A stretch of 64,000 nucleotides of DNA from the NCBI GenBank assembly GCA_036346225.1, contig JARFIW010000170.1, positions 9,486,501 to 9,550,500 on the forward strand, in the 5' to 3' direction. Both the position numbers and the translations under genes were made by a program. A model generated the notes under the pieces. The model saw nothing but the letters and a program-made list of their open reading frames with translations. It made no database searches and had not been told where the DNA came from. The stretch's first letter is position 1, and every line of letters starts with the position of its first letter. This stretch comes from Platerodrilus igneus (lineage: Eukaryota; Arthropoda; Insecta; Coleoptera; Lycidae). Shown here piece after piece: positions 47,011-58,529 of this stretch.

Positions 47011-50000
47011 TGTGATAAGGGGGGTCATATAGGAGTCAATCAGCATCATATTCTCTAAATAAAACAATCCAAAACCCGAGAAAAAGAATTCTAATATTTA
47101 ATTTTCTGTACCTTGTATAATATCCTACAGCACGATAGGCTGGCTTAGTATAATTAATTTTTAGTACATAAGTGAAAACCTTCAAAATACAATACCATTC
47201 CTTGATAATAAATTCAATTCAAAAACAAGTTTTAAATGCACATTATGTAGTTTGAAAAGTCCGTAAAACGAGTTCTAATATGTAAATATTCGTCCTCCTC
47301 AAAAGTACAAAAATTGCTTAATAAAGTACTTCTACTGAAAACGTCATTTTTTCAACTTTTGCTGGAAGCATATATTTTTTTAGAGATTTCTTTCCATTTT
47401 AATGAATAACGTAAAATCCAATGTTGAACAAGGTTAGCTACTATTCTAGATTGTTCTAATGTTGAAAATTAATTCGGTAACAAAAATGAACTTATAAATC
47501 ATTAGGCAAATTACAGCTAATTATCTTTACTATAAAACAACATGAATGAAAACAGCTCAATTAGCGAGTTGAAAGCTCTTACGGCCATAATTTAGACAAA
47601 ATAGGACGTGTAAAGATCCTAGATCAGAGAAACGATTACCACTAACCATTTTCATTAATTTTTCCAATTAAGTAATTATTTTACTACCTCATCTCTAATA
47701 ACTATAAAATTTGACAGCCGGCTTTCACTCCGACTAACGCTCTGAAATTAAGATGGCAGAGGTGGGACAAATTGAGATATAATTCCGTGGGGAACGGTCC
47801 GGGAGGGTCTTGAACGGGAGGGGTCGATTGGGAATAATGTCCCACATCCGGTAGGCGGGTTTTCGTTGCGTGTATGCGGTTATTTCAGGAACAAAATAGC
47901 GGTTTCTTGAAAATTCTTGCTTTTGCGCTGACGTATTTTACGTGTCGAAAAAGTAAAAATCGCGCAGACTTCGAAGGATCCGAACGCACTGTGCGAGAGA
48001 GCTCGCAACGTGTCCAATCGCGGTAGTGCAAGGAAGAAGAATGATAGCATTGGTAATCAAAATTAGTAACGGGTCCCTAAAAATATCTAATATATGCGGA
48101 AAGACATGGTCGTAGACGTAAAATCTGACTTCGATACCGCTTAAGCGCAAGTACTATATTTTTTTTTACAAATTATGAGTAAAGTTTATAGAATTTATTC
48201 GAGAACTATCATAAGCCGGTTACGAAGACAGTCGGAGTCGCACGAGAAAGTACCATCAAAATCTTTGGTGATACAATTATTTTCAAAATTTCTTTATTAA
48301 GAAGCCTTAAAATATCTAATATACCTTTTTTCTTCATAATTGATTAGTAAAAAAGGACTCGCTTTTTAATATACGCAGTCTATTTCAAGAAAAAATTTAA
48401 CAATTAATTTTAGGGAAACGAACGAGTGCGGCCGAACAATTATAATCGACCGTGAATTATTCACAAAAAATCTACATTTTTGGTATGGTACATGACATCC
48501 AAGAATAGAGCGAATGATATTTCAATAATACCAAACAACAGCTAATATACGCAAAAGGATCCGGTCAAACTTTACACACGCTTTAGTGCGGTTTATAATA
48601 TGTTAATTAGTCGTAATTGTCACTTAAAATTCATTTACAACGGTTTCAGCTTTTACCAATGTTTTAATTTAATTTCTGTTTCAATTTGTTATTCCCGACG
48701 CAAAAGCCGAATGCAATGTGCGAAAGAGTTGGTATGGTGTCAAAATGCATGAGGCAAAATAAAAACGACAAACGAGTTGGTGTCCAAAATTTGTTATAAA
48801 CATATAAAATACCTAATACATACGCGAAAACCCAGTAGTAATAGTAGAGCCTGACTTCAGGACCGATTATGCACAAAGTAAATCTAATTGCATTTTCAAA
48901 GCTTAGGGACGCTTTTGTGAGCCTTTATTATGTAATTAAATTAATTTTAATAATTTCAAACAAAACATTTCTCCAGAATTTTCAAGCACTTTATTAATAG
49001 AAAAATACATCATCAATTTTACTAAGAAATGTTTTTAAAACTTAAACGCCCTATTTAAGGAACTCGCGATATCATTAAAATGCAATAAAATATTAGATAA
49101 ACCACTTTAATTGCTCTATGTATTTCAATAAGAAGGAATGAGGCGCGATCATTAACCTCGTGAATTAGAGAAGGATAAATGCCACGTTTTACGATAAAAC
49201 ATAAATCATAAATTTGAATCTCGAGAATGGCATATAGAGATAATTTTATATATAAATCGGAACTTGATTAAAAGGATTCATTCGCGTTTGATTCTTTCTA
49301 AAGCCAAGTAACATGTAAGAATTGGGATTTAGCATTCGGCGATTTATTTTTACGAGATCGACCATGCAGAGTTGCATGCTTACGACATGAAACGTATACC
49401 TTTCAATAGTTTGAAACAGAAGTTATGAAATGCAATTATTTGATGAAGCATCATTTGTTTTGTAAAAAAACCATAAAGATTGAACATTTTTCGATACAAG
49501 AACTACTCTAAAGTTAATTAATTAAAAAAGTGAATGCAGTTTGAAAACCAATAAACTGATGGAGATTTAAGATTGAAATGGGATGCTTTTAATGCCGTTA
49601 ATTGCGTTGGAAATGAGATTTTAATAAGCACTATATGACCATAAGAATTGCAGGTATAAATTTCAGATTTCTCTGTTTGTAGCTGATAAAAATATTCAAA
49701 TATTTGTAAGCTAGAATAAGTCTTAATCATATAAACTTTTTTTGCAAGCGCATTGTTTGCATAAAATTTTGAGGTCGAATGTCGACGCATTTTAACCTTT
49801 AGTAAATTATCTGTCAGAAGTTATTGGCTAATCACACTTACAAACGTGGTAATAAAAGATTGGTAAATTATCCACGTAGAAATTTAAAAGGCAAAGTAAA
49901 AGAAAAAAAGGAAGGTAAAATAATAAGTTTATATTTTCTAGTACATTCCCATTAATGCAATTCGCCGTACTTAAGTCACAGCTATAATTTGTCCACTTCC

Positions 50001-50078
50001 CCAACACAGAGGCGTAACACAGTTATATATAATTTAAATTTGTGTAATCTTTCAATTGTAGTCACACGCCACGGTGGC
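47009..50078 (+). repeat. Unknown repeat family A, copy 3, with an extra internal segment
   Basis: Starts GATGTGATAAGGGGGGTCAT, then TATTTAATTTTCTGTACC. The 5' part runs to about 47740. The 3' part resumes near 48950 with ACTAAGAAATGTTTT (as at 53250), GCGCGATCATTAACCTCGTG, GATAATTTTATATATAAATC with AGGATTCATTCG, GCGTTGGAAATGAGATTTTA (as at 54598), TTTTGAGGTCGAATGTCGA and AAATTATCTGTCAG. A tail block with ATTAATGCAATTCGCCGTAC and AAGTCACAGC corresponds to the copy 2 tail. Between lies about 1.2 kb that copies 2 and 4 lack, with its own internal repeats. No reading frame is conserved along the element. Confidence 0.75.
47750..48900. repeat. Insert within family A copy 3 with diverged internal repeats
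   Basis: 47960-48160 and 48690-48890 share CGAATGCA(C/A)TGTGCGA(G/A)AGAG, then AT(A)CCTAATA-ATACG-GAAA, and TCTGACTTC-G-ACCG-TTA. Blocks such as CTAATATACGC also recur near 48310, 48369 and 48545. The units are heavily diverged, so the period is uncertain. The minus-strand frames at 47938-48150 and 48664-48876 are the same repeat read twice and are not evidence of a gene by themselves. Confidence 0.55.
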
Positions 50079-50121
50079 GTTATTTGCAATCTGCAATTAA
50101 TAATTGCAAACTGCAAATAAC
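50079..50121. repeat. 43-bp near-perfect palindrome
   Basis: GTTATTTGCAATCTGCAATTA folds on TAATTGCAAACTGCAAATAAC with a single two-base bulge. It sits between family A copy 3 and a (TA)n tract. Confidence 0.9.
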
Positions 50122-50130
50122 TTGTCTTTT

Positions 50131-50132
<2 letters not shown>

Positions 50133-50190
<58 letters not shown>
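50133..50190. repeat. (TA)n microsatellite
   Basis: TA repeats with two short breaks, bounding the left side of the Penelope-associated fold-back. Confidence 0.95.
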
Positions 50191-50195
<5 letters not shown>

Positions 50196-50592
50196 ATTCA
50201 ATTTATTGGGATTGCAGCAATTAAGAAAGTCCACTCTTTTTTCTTCAACTCAAGCTTTCGAGATTTTATTTTTCTCTCCTTCAGGAGTAAGAATGTGAGG
50301 TTTGACTTAAATTCAAAATATTAATTTTAAATTACAAAGGTTGGTTTTAGAATTTTGAAAGTATAAGTGTCAATGTCAATGGATAGTAGTAGTAGTAGTA
50401 GTGATTGACACTTATACCTTCAAAATTCTAAAACCAATTTTTGTAATTTAAAATTAATATTTTCAATTTAAGGCAAACCTCACATTTTTACTCCTGCAGA
50501 AGAGAAAAATAAAATCTCAAAAGCTTGAGTTGAAGAAAAAAGAGTAGACTTGCTTAATTGCTGCAATCCCCAATCAATTGAATTATTTTAAA
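50190..50592. repeat. Large fold-back (inverted repeat) with (TAG)n centre, probably a Penelope-like terminus
   Basis: The arms at about 50190-50375 and 50405-50592 are complementary over about 185 bases with roughly 90% identity by eye. They are separated by about 30 bases containing (TAG)6. Each arm carries TCTCGAAAGCTTGAG (or TCTCAAAAGCTTGAG) preceded by CTCCTGAAGGAGAG (or CTCCTGCAGAAGAG) on the minus-oriented reading. That is the kind of motif found in termini of Penelope-like elements, some of which form hammerhead-type ribozymes. Here the core is imperfect. Both sides are bounded by (TA)n. Confidence 0.75.
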
Positions 50593-50619
50593 TGAATATT
50601 CAGCAAATAAAACGTAAAG

Positions 50620-50621
<2 letters not shown>

Positions 50622-50658
<37 letters not shown>
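50622..50658. repeat. (TA)n microsatellite
   Basis: Pure TA run between the fold-back and the Penelope-like element. Confidence 0.95.
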
Positions 50659-50662
<4 letters not shown>

Positions 50663-50771
50663 TGCTTTAATGGGTTTGAGGTCAGCTGGTAAAAAGAAAA
50701 CTCTTTTATAATGCCTAAATTTTCGGATATATTTAATCCTTGATCACAGGCTTCTAAAAATGTTACAAACA
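50656..50771 (-). repeat. Left inverted copy of 116-bp Penelope-flanking repeat
   Basis: The complement is identical by eye to 52521-52637. Both arms open onto (TA)n on their outer sides. Confidence 0.93.
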
Positions 50772-51031
50772 ACTAGGCTAAATTATATAAATATTAATTG
50801 AACTTACAAGATGAGTTGTTTTAAAAAATTAACATCGAAGTATTAAACATAACTTTTTAGTTTTTCACTTTTAAATGTAAGAAGGATATATAATTTGTAT
50901 AAGAAAAAATGTAAAAATAAAAATTATGTCAGATTTTGAAATATTTCAAATTTTCTGTTTTAATAGGATACCTGATACCTTTGTTTAATGTATATGTTAT
51001 GTTGTATGTGATAGTTGTTGTTTGTATGCAT

Positions 51032-51110
51032 GTGCGTTTGTGTGTGTGTGTGTGTGTGTTTGTTTGTGTGTGTGTATGCGCATGTGTTAGGTTGTATGGT
51101 GTGTATGTGT
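51032..51110. repeat. (GT)n microsatellite
   Basis: Imperfect GT repeat within the 3' untranslated part of the Penelope-like element. Confidence 0.9.
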
Positions 51111-51283
51111 CTATGTATTTATAACGTTAAACATATTAACAAATATTACATTAGGTATGTAGTTATGTTTTAAAATTAAGTAAATATGTGTAAATCGAGC
51201 TCAAACCACTAATATCAGTTTTTTTATTTATACTATCTTTTGAAATAAAAATGTGATACATTTCAAGAAATAGTCTTTTTTGT

Positions 51284-52521
51284 TTATCTTTCTCTAATTC
51301 TAAAATTTTGGATTTTGAAATCTATTCTGTGATCTAAATTAGCTGAATGACTCGCTAAAGCACAGGAATTTGGTTTAACCTTTATGTCACTTCTGTGTTG
51401 TGTTATACGTTGATTTAATGATTGACATGTTTGTCCAATATACAAGCCATTACAATCTAAACAATTAATTTGGTACACAATATTTTTGAAATAGTTTGGG
51501 TGTTTTATCTTTTAATTTTGAAAAGAGATTGTTGACTGTTAAAATATTTTTCTTTGCATACTTAAAATTATAATTTTTAAATACTTTAATTAGCTTATGA
51601 GTTAATTCATTGTCTATATTTGGTATTGTTTTATATATTTCTAAATTTTGCTGTCGTTACTACTTGTGTTATTTTGTTTATATTACTGTTACTGTTGTTT
51701 GTGTTTTATATTCTTCAGAGGTATATAGTAATTTTGTTATTAAAGGAGTAGGATAGTTGTTGTTTTTAAAATGTTTGAAAGTTTTTTATATTTTTATTGT
51801 AGAATGTTGGATGACATATTCTTTTAATTCGGTTTTTAATCCTAAAATGAAATTTATTTTGTTTTGAAAGGGTGATAGGAATGGTAATTTAAATACCTGT
51901 TGGAATGGCTTTGTTTTGATACCAATCTAAAATTATTTTATTTTCATCGTTTCGAATTAATAAAGTGTCTAAGAAAGGTACCGATTTATTTGATTCTGTT
52001 TCTATTGTGAATTGGATATGACTATTATAGCTATTAAAAATATTAAGGGTTTCAACTATTTTATTTTCTGGGATAGCTGTTATTAAATCATCAACAAATT
52101 TTTTTAAAAATGGAAGGTTAAACGGAAGTTGTGGAATAACACTATTTAATAATTCATCCATAACTATTTGTGCTATAATAGGACTAAGATTTGATCCCAT
52201 TGGACATCCAAAAATTTGTAAATAAAATTTGTTATTAAAGGAAAAATAACTGTTATCAAAAAGAAATTAAATGATTTGTAAAAAAATAGTTTTTGAAAAT
52301 TTACAATTTGGTTCAATTGTATTCCAAAATTTACTGATGTTGTTAATAACTAAGTCTTTAGGGATATTTGTAAAAAGAGATACAACGTCTAAACTTATTA
52401 ATACATAATTGTTTGGTAATTGAAAATTGTTTAATTGTTCCGAAAACTCAAAAGAATCTGTTATATTATGATTGTTTTTAGGGATAGATTTTGTTAGAAT
52501 TTCAGAAATAAATTTTGACAT
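51284..52521 (-). pseudogene. Penelope-like element: reverse transcriptase and GIY-YIG endonuclease, broken
   Basis: On the minus strand a frame at 52521-52267 begins MSKFISEILTKS and holds LISLDVVSLFTNIP (first catalytic Asp). After a frame break comes 52200-51889 with MGSNLSPIIAQIVMDEL, the FVDDL catalytic box (about 52105-52091), IQFTIE and SVPFLDTLL. Further on, about 51560-51490 encodes NNLFSKLKDKTPKLF. A frame shift then leads to a GIY-YIG nuclease start: VYQINCLDCNGLYIGQT with TCQSLNQRITQHRSD and HSANLDHRIDF (51480-51300). The family copies itself by nicking DNA with this nuclease and reverse-transcribing in place. The N-terminal half of the protein is missing. The break point coincides with one end of a 116-bp inverted repeat. 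Three or more frameshifts make it inactive. Confidence 0.92.
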
Positions 52522-52637
52522 GTTTGTAACATTTTTAGAAGCCTGTGATCAAGGATTAAATATATCCGAAAATTTAGGCATTATAAAAGAGTTTTCTTTT
52601 TACCAGCTGACCTCAAACCCATTAAAGCATTTAATAT
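52521..52637 (+). repeat. Right inverted copy of 116-bp Penelope-flanking repeat
   Basis: Starts TGTTTGTAACATTTTTAGAA and ends AAAGCATTTAATAT. It is the complement of 50656-50771. The open frame on both copies (FLEACDQGLNISENLG) is the same sequence read twice. Confidence 0.93.
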
Positions 52638-52661
52638 TACTAGAAGGTCATTATCTTTAAA

Positions 52662-52662
<1 letters not shown>

Positions 52663-52696
<34 letters not shown>
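52663..52696. repeat. (TA)n microsatellite at the start of family A copy 4
   Basis: TA run joining the Penelope-like element to family A copy 4. Confidence 0.95.
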
Positions 52697-52698
<2 letters not shown>

Positions 52699-55100
52699 AT
52701 GTGACAATAAGGTCACGCGAGGTTATTGAACATCAAATTCTATGAAAAATTACCACCCAAAAAAATAAAACAAAGATAAGTAAAATTTCCCTATATTTAA
52801 TTTTCTACCCTGTATACATATAAGCGTATTTCATTTACGCATAAAATCAAAAACCCAATAAGCATTTATACAAGTCCGTGTGTTAATGTTTTAAGTCCTA
52901 CGAGAAAAATAACTTGAATCAAGTTTAAATCAGTGTAAATAAAAGAATTTATTTCAGCCGTGTGTATAACTACTCTGCAAATACTAAAAATAACTTAAAT
53001 TTTAAGCAATCTTCTTTAAGATATGCAAAACTAAAATCCGTACCCTGTTAGAATGCAAATCAATCATTAAGAATGCAATTACGAGCATTAACTAACTACG
53101 TAATTAATTTCCGTGTGTAAATAGATCATTTAAAAACAAAAAGAAAATATTGATTCTTGTTAAAATACCACTTTAGGAATTTTACTCTTTATTCTAAAGA
53201 AATTAATTCCAGATCTTCGTTATTAATAAACGAACACGTTATTTTACTAAGAAATGTTTTGAAACCTATTAAATTAAGCTGATTATCTTGTATTAATGAA
53301 TAAACGCCCCAATTCGAAGAAATGCTACTATCAGAAAAAGCCATACAATAAAATAGATAAGTGTTTTAATAGCTTTACGTATTAGAGAGATAAGGAGACC
53401 GCGACCATTGACTTCGTGCATTAGAAAATAGACGACGTTAAAACGTGAAATCGACGTAAATTTTACATCATCCATAATGACTAATGCTTCGAAATAAAGC
53501 CAAAAAAATCGAGAACATGACGTAAGTTATAAGTAAAAATTAATTCTTTCGAACGTGGAAGTTCGAGTAATAATATGTAAAATAAAACTTTGAATTATGA
53601 AGCATAATTATTATTAAAAATACTATGAAAATTAAACGATCTTCGATATAAATAATCCTGATACAAGAGCGACTGCTGTCTGTAATCGATTAAAATATAT
53701 GCACTTTGTAAACTGATATGTCAAATGGAGATTTGAAATGAAACCAGAAAGTATATATAGTTGAAACCATGAAAGAAGTGGTCTGCGTCTTCCTTCACTT
53801 GTATTCGCACGAATTAAATTGAAAATTTTAAGTCAATGTAGTATCTTAGTTCATAAATACCCAATAAATATTCTGATTTGGAAGTTTCCGTCAAACTTCG
53901 CGCATCTACAAATCGTAATGAAGCATGGTTGCCAACATTTTATGTTCATAGAAGTAGGTGCTTTAACTATTTTTAGATTGGCGTCCTCTTAGGAGTTTAA
54001 TGAATTCAGTTAAAATAAAACGCATTTTCATAAATTGAGTTACATATATTGATCTGAATAGAAACGTACAATAACTGCAATTTACGGCAGCTGCATTGAA
54101 ATCCTTCTAGGTACGATAACTTTGGCAACCGTGCTGTATGTAAGAATTAACATTTTGTCTTGTGGACATTCTAATAAAATGACTAATGACATCTTCGCAC
54201 CAAACACTTAATTTTCATTATTCTTTTAAAACTTTAAAAGTATATTCCATTCACAAAAAAACTACAAAAGATATCCTATTTTAAAGAAATGACATAATTG
54301 TATCAAAGGTTAACTTGTTAAGTATAAAGTTCAAAACATACGGACACATATACTCTTCTCTGTCGTTTTCCCAGATGAACGTGTTCACGTATGTCTTTAT
54401 TTACAACACGTACAAATCGTATTACTATCTTTATCATATATATATATATATATATATAATATATATATATATATTTATATATATATATATATTACTTGTT
54501 AAGCTTTTAAATAATCTTAAACGTATGTTTTGAATTGAGTTAGACACCTACGTAGTAAAGGACTTCTTTCGTGGTTCCTACTATAACGCCGACTTATTGC
54601 GATGGAAATGAGATTTTGATAAGCGCTCTTTGGCAATAACAAAAACAAGTATAAATCTAGCATTTTTTTGTTTGTAACTTATAAGGATCTTTAGATAGTA
54701 GTACTTAACTTAAAATAAATTCTTAATTTCCTAAAACTTATTTGTTAACGGATAATTTCCAGCAAATTTTGAGGTCATAGCACGAAGCACTTTAACCGTT
54801 ACTAAATTATCTGTGCAACGTCATTAGCCAATTACACTGACAGCCGGGGAATTAACAAGGATAATAATTGTTAACAAGGACATAGGTGAGGATTATTTTT
54901 CATTAGGAACAATTTAATTTTCTGTGCAAGCTTAAGTTGTAAACTGTTTTATAAGTACTATTTACATTTGTTGAATGTATATATGTTTCTTAAAATTTCT
55001 CTGTATCAGTCCAGAAAACTAAACAATTTTATCATAAAAGACACGCAATTCGCCAATCAAGCAAAAAACTAATATCAAGCACACTGTATATAAATCACAA
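52697..55100 (+). repeat. Unknown repeat family A, copy 4
   Basis: Starts GATGTGACAATAAGGTCACG and CAAATTCTATGAAAAATTAC, then TTTTCTACCCTGTATAC. The middle has AATAAACGCCCCAATTCGAA, CGACCATTGACTTCGTGCAT, GAAAATTAAACGATCTTCGA and AATAATCCTGATACAAGAGC. The 3' end has GCGATGGAAATGAGATTTTG, TTTTGAGGTCATAG, AAATTATCTGTGCAACGTCA, CCAATTACACTGACAG, and a tail with AAGCTTAAGTTGTAAACTG (54930). It is the closest match to copy 2. A (TA)n tract at 54437-54492 interrupts it. A minus-strand frame (53475-53293) with MHEVNGRGLL is partly kept in copy 2 but ends at a stop there. Confidence 0.8.
54437..54492. repeat. (TA)n microsatellite inside family A copy 4
   Basis: TA repeats with small TAATAT and TTTATA breaks. 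Confidence 0.95.
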
Positions 55101-58100
55101 CTAACTTTAATTAATGAAAGGAAGCTCACCTTTCAAAAATCAAATCACATTTAGTAAGATAAATAACTTGTACGCCATACAATTCATTTTAAAACAATGC
55201 AAGCATAAAACCGAAAATAAATATGCATTAGGGGCATCTGAAGCAAGGAAATCATGAAACGAGTCTTATTGAAATAAATATGCATCAATGTAAGAAAATA
55301 ACCATGCATACTAGCAATAAAAAATCCCATTTAAAACAAATATGTTCCATAATCGTAGGAAGTAAATAATCGCATTCAATTTACGTCATCATAAAAATAG
55401 GACTACGTGAGTTTTAATTGTAAACATCAGAAAATTCGAATGAAATCCAACATATTATGAAAACAAAACAAGAGAACAGACGTTTGGCTACCTGATAAAT
55501 TAAACGGAAAGTTTGAATAAATTGCTATACAAACAAGGGGACCTGACTTGAAAAGGGTACAAAGGTATTATATTAAGAGGACTACACTATACAAAACTAG
55601 ATGTCTACGTGATGTACTAAGTATTTCAACGAGAATTTGGATGGTAACTTTATAGAAAGTCCAAATGCCTGCATGATAAGGAAAAGTGCAACGCCTCAAC
55701 CAACAAGGTAAACTCAGAAAACCAATGATACAGGTGAAGAGGAGGATCCTTTATATAGGACACAAATTTGATAAACAATCAGTCTTTCTTCAACCAAGGC
55801 ACGCCTGGTACCAGTTCAAATTAGAATATCACGCGAAGCGAAAATAGTAAATTAAATAATTATAATTCTAGTGAAAGTCGTGATAGAAAAATTTTGAAAT
55901 AACAATACTAGTGCAAGTATACGATAGAAGTTTGCCGTTGATTTTGAAACGTACGTTAAAAATTTTAATTAAACATAATTTTAATATTTATAACTTAGGG
56001 TTCTAAATATTCGATTACATCTAAATGTTTGACTAGATCTAAATACTCGAACAGATAATCATCTACATTTCCATCTGAATACGAATCTAAACATTGGTCT
56101 GGAACTTTAAAATACAAATCTGAAGCCAAATTTGCATCGGAGCAGTAAACGGAGTATTATTCTAAACATGGGTGTTTGGCCAAGCTGTCTTACAAAATCA
56201 ACAAGTGAACTCAACTGAAAACAATCCAAGGGTACTAGTCAACCACGCGCAGCAGTAGTTCGAAGGAGTGGAAATACGCAGCGAAAACACAGGTCAGAAA
56301 TAAGGACATTTTTAATAGCATAAGGCATTAATTTCATTTTGAATACTTACATTTTTCATATAATGAAATATTCATGTAGAGGGTCATAAAAAATCTTTTA
56401 AAAATTACGTAGAGCGAAGTGGACAGGTGATTGAACGTTCAAAGGTATTTCCAGTACTAAATAGTGTTATTTTTGCTGGCTTTAAATTGATTTAAGGGAG
56501 TTACAATTTGGGGACAAACAAATTGATATTGTTACTTTGATTCAGGGATTTATTTTTGAATAATGAATCACATGATCAAAGTTATAAAGCTGTAAAGTGT
56601 ATATATTCTCGGTCACTATACAAATTTTGGTTAGTTTCGTTTATATCGTTTGATAAGGAAAGTCCTAGAGAAAAAGGGGGGTAGAAACTTCTTTGTTATC
56701 GTACCGTCGTGCACTTTGTGTGAATTGCGCTGAGCTAGTCGAGGCATATAAAAAGAATTGTATTTAAAATTTAAAGTTGAGGTTATTTAGAGACACAGAG
56801 CGGTGACGGGCAGCAGGAAACTGAACATTAATTACATCGGCGATATCATAGCAATATATATATATTATATATACACACACACACACACACACAAACACAG
56901 CACTTCTTAAAAAATATAGAACCAGCATGATAAAACTAAAACCGATTATAAATATGCTTAAAAAAAGGTTGATTTAAATTAACTTTACTAAAAATATCAA
57001 ATGAATCATCCTCATAATACGCGAAATATTTATTTCTGAAATTACTTTGATAAAGTAATAGGTATTGCTATTAGAATAATTTAATAATTTAAACATGTGT
57101 GCTTAGTAATAAAGGTCGCTAAACACAAATGTAATACATAATGATTAACTCTACCGGTGAAAATAGTGTAACTGAAACCAACCGGTTTAGGTTACAAGAT
57201 TTTATAAAGGTAACACAAAAAATGGACGAGTCAGACAACACAAGGGGATTTAATTCTAATCTCCGAAAAATGTCACACTCATTCAAAGAACGATTTGTGC
57301 AACGCTTTAAATAGGGATTTCCGGTTTACAATGTGCGGTGTCGTGCCTTTGCTATTTGAAATGTTACTCAGCTCAGCTGGCTACAGTTCAAAGTGTTCTG
57401 TTGTATTCATTGTGTTAAAAGCGGCTCATAAATCGTGCCCTGAATTTTTAGAGACACCCTAACCTTTATTCACTTTTAGGAATTGGCAATATAATTTACT
57501 GCCGACTATTTCTTATATAATACGCTGTAATTATTAGCAGTTCAAGCTTTCTTTAAAAGAGATCTTTTGGTGTAGTATATTGTTGCGATTGTACTTAAGA
57601 AAGGGGTAGAAGGACTAAGGTAGGGCTTATAAAATGTTTGTGCTCCGTATACATGTTAGGAGTAAATGTGGATTTCGTTCAAAACGCGATAAATTGCAAA
57701 GAACCACCACATACCAATATTTTGGGTAATGGCCGTTTAAAAACACGAACAACGTCTACTGAAAATTTTAATACAAGCATACAGGAAATTCGCTTTATAT
57801 CTCCTTTCAAAATGTACAGAACGCGTACCGTCATCAAAACAATAGCATAATTTATTTGTTTTTGCAGGCACTATTAGAATGGCACTTAGAGTTACACGAT
57901 GTTCTTTGACCTACATTTACATTTTTTATCAATGTAGTACTTTTTGCAGCCTTGCTTGCGTCTCGAGTTGAATAATGAAACGATATATGTTACATTCCTT
58001 TGAAATGTTTAGAATCATATATTGTTAGTTTCTGTATTAGTAAATCCCACCAAAAGGGTCACGGTTACTTCCTTTACGAAATACACTTTTTAGGTTACAT

Positions 58101-58529
58101 GCATTCTTGAAAGAAGGATTAATTTTGTATTTTATATTATTCATATTCAAAGTTGTCAATTCGTTATGATGGTAGTAAGATTAGAAATGATTTCATGGCT
58201 ACTTTGTACTTTAAATTATTACAGTTTTATGATTCATTTGTTTTGATTAATAATGTAAAACGCTGGCACCTTTAACTTCATTGCCTTGGCACGCGACGAA
58301 GTTCACACGCTAAATGTACTCTGATTCAAAAGATGGAAAAGTTCCTGCCTCTGGGTCGAGTTAAAGGTTTCAAGTAAGATAATATTACATATGTTAGATA
58401 GAGAAAAAACGAGACAAAGTAATTTCAACCTGCAGTCTTAATTTATTTGTCTGAATTTTGCAGAAAATAACCTAATTGTTTTATTGGTGGAAAGCTTGTC
58501 AGTTGAGCATTTGGTCATTACCATCCAAA
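55101..58529. other. No gene recognised; (TA)n-(CA)n at 56854-56896
   Basis: AT-rich unassigned DNA. A (TA)n run at about 56854-56874 passes into (CA)n to 56896. A 70-codon frame at 57638-57850 has no recognisable domain. Scattered words such as a GATCTAAATA-type phrase (56030-56110) repeat loosely. Confidence 0.4.

Noticed and set aside
47938..48876. Two minus-strand frames (47938-48150, 48664-48876) that resemble each other
   Set aside because: They are two units of the same diverged DNA repeat. Resemblance is at the nucleotide level and the frames are not kept in intermediate units.
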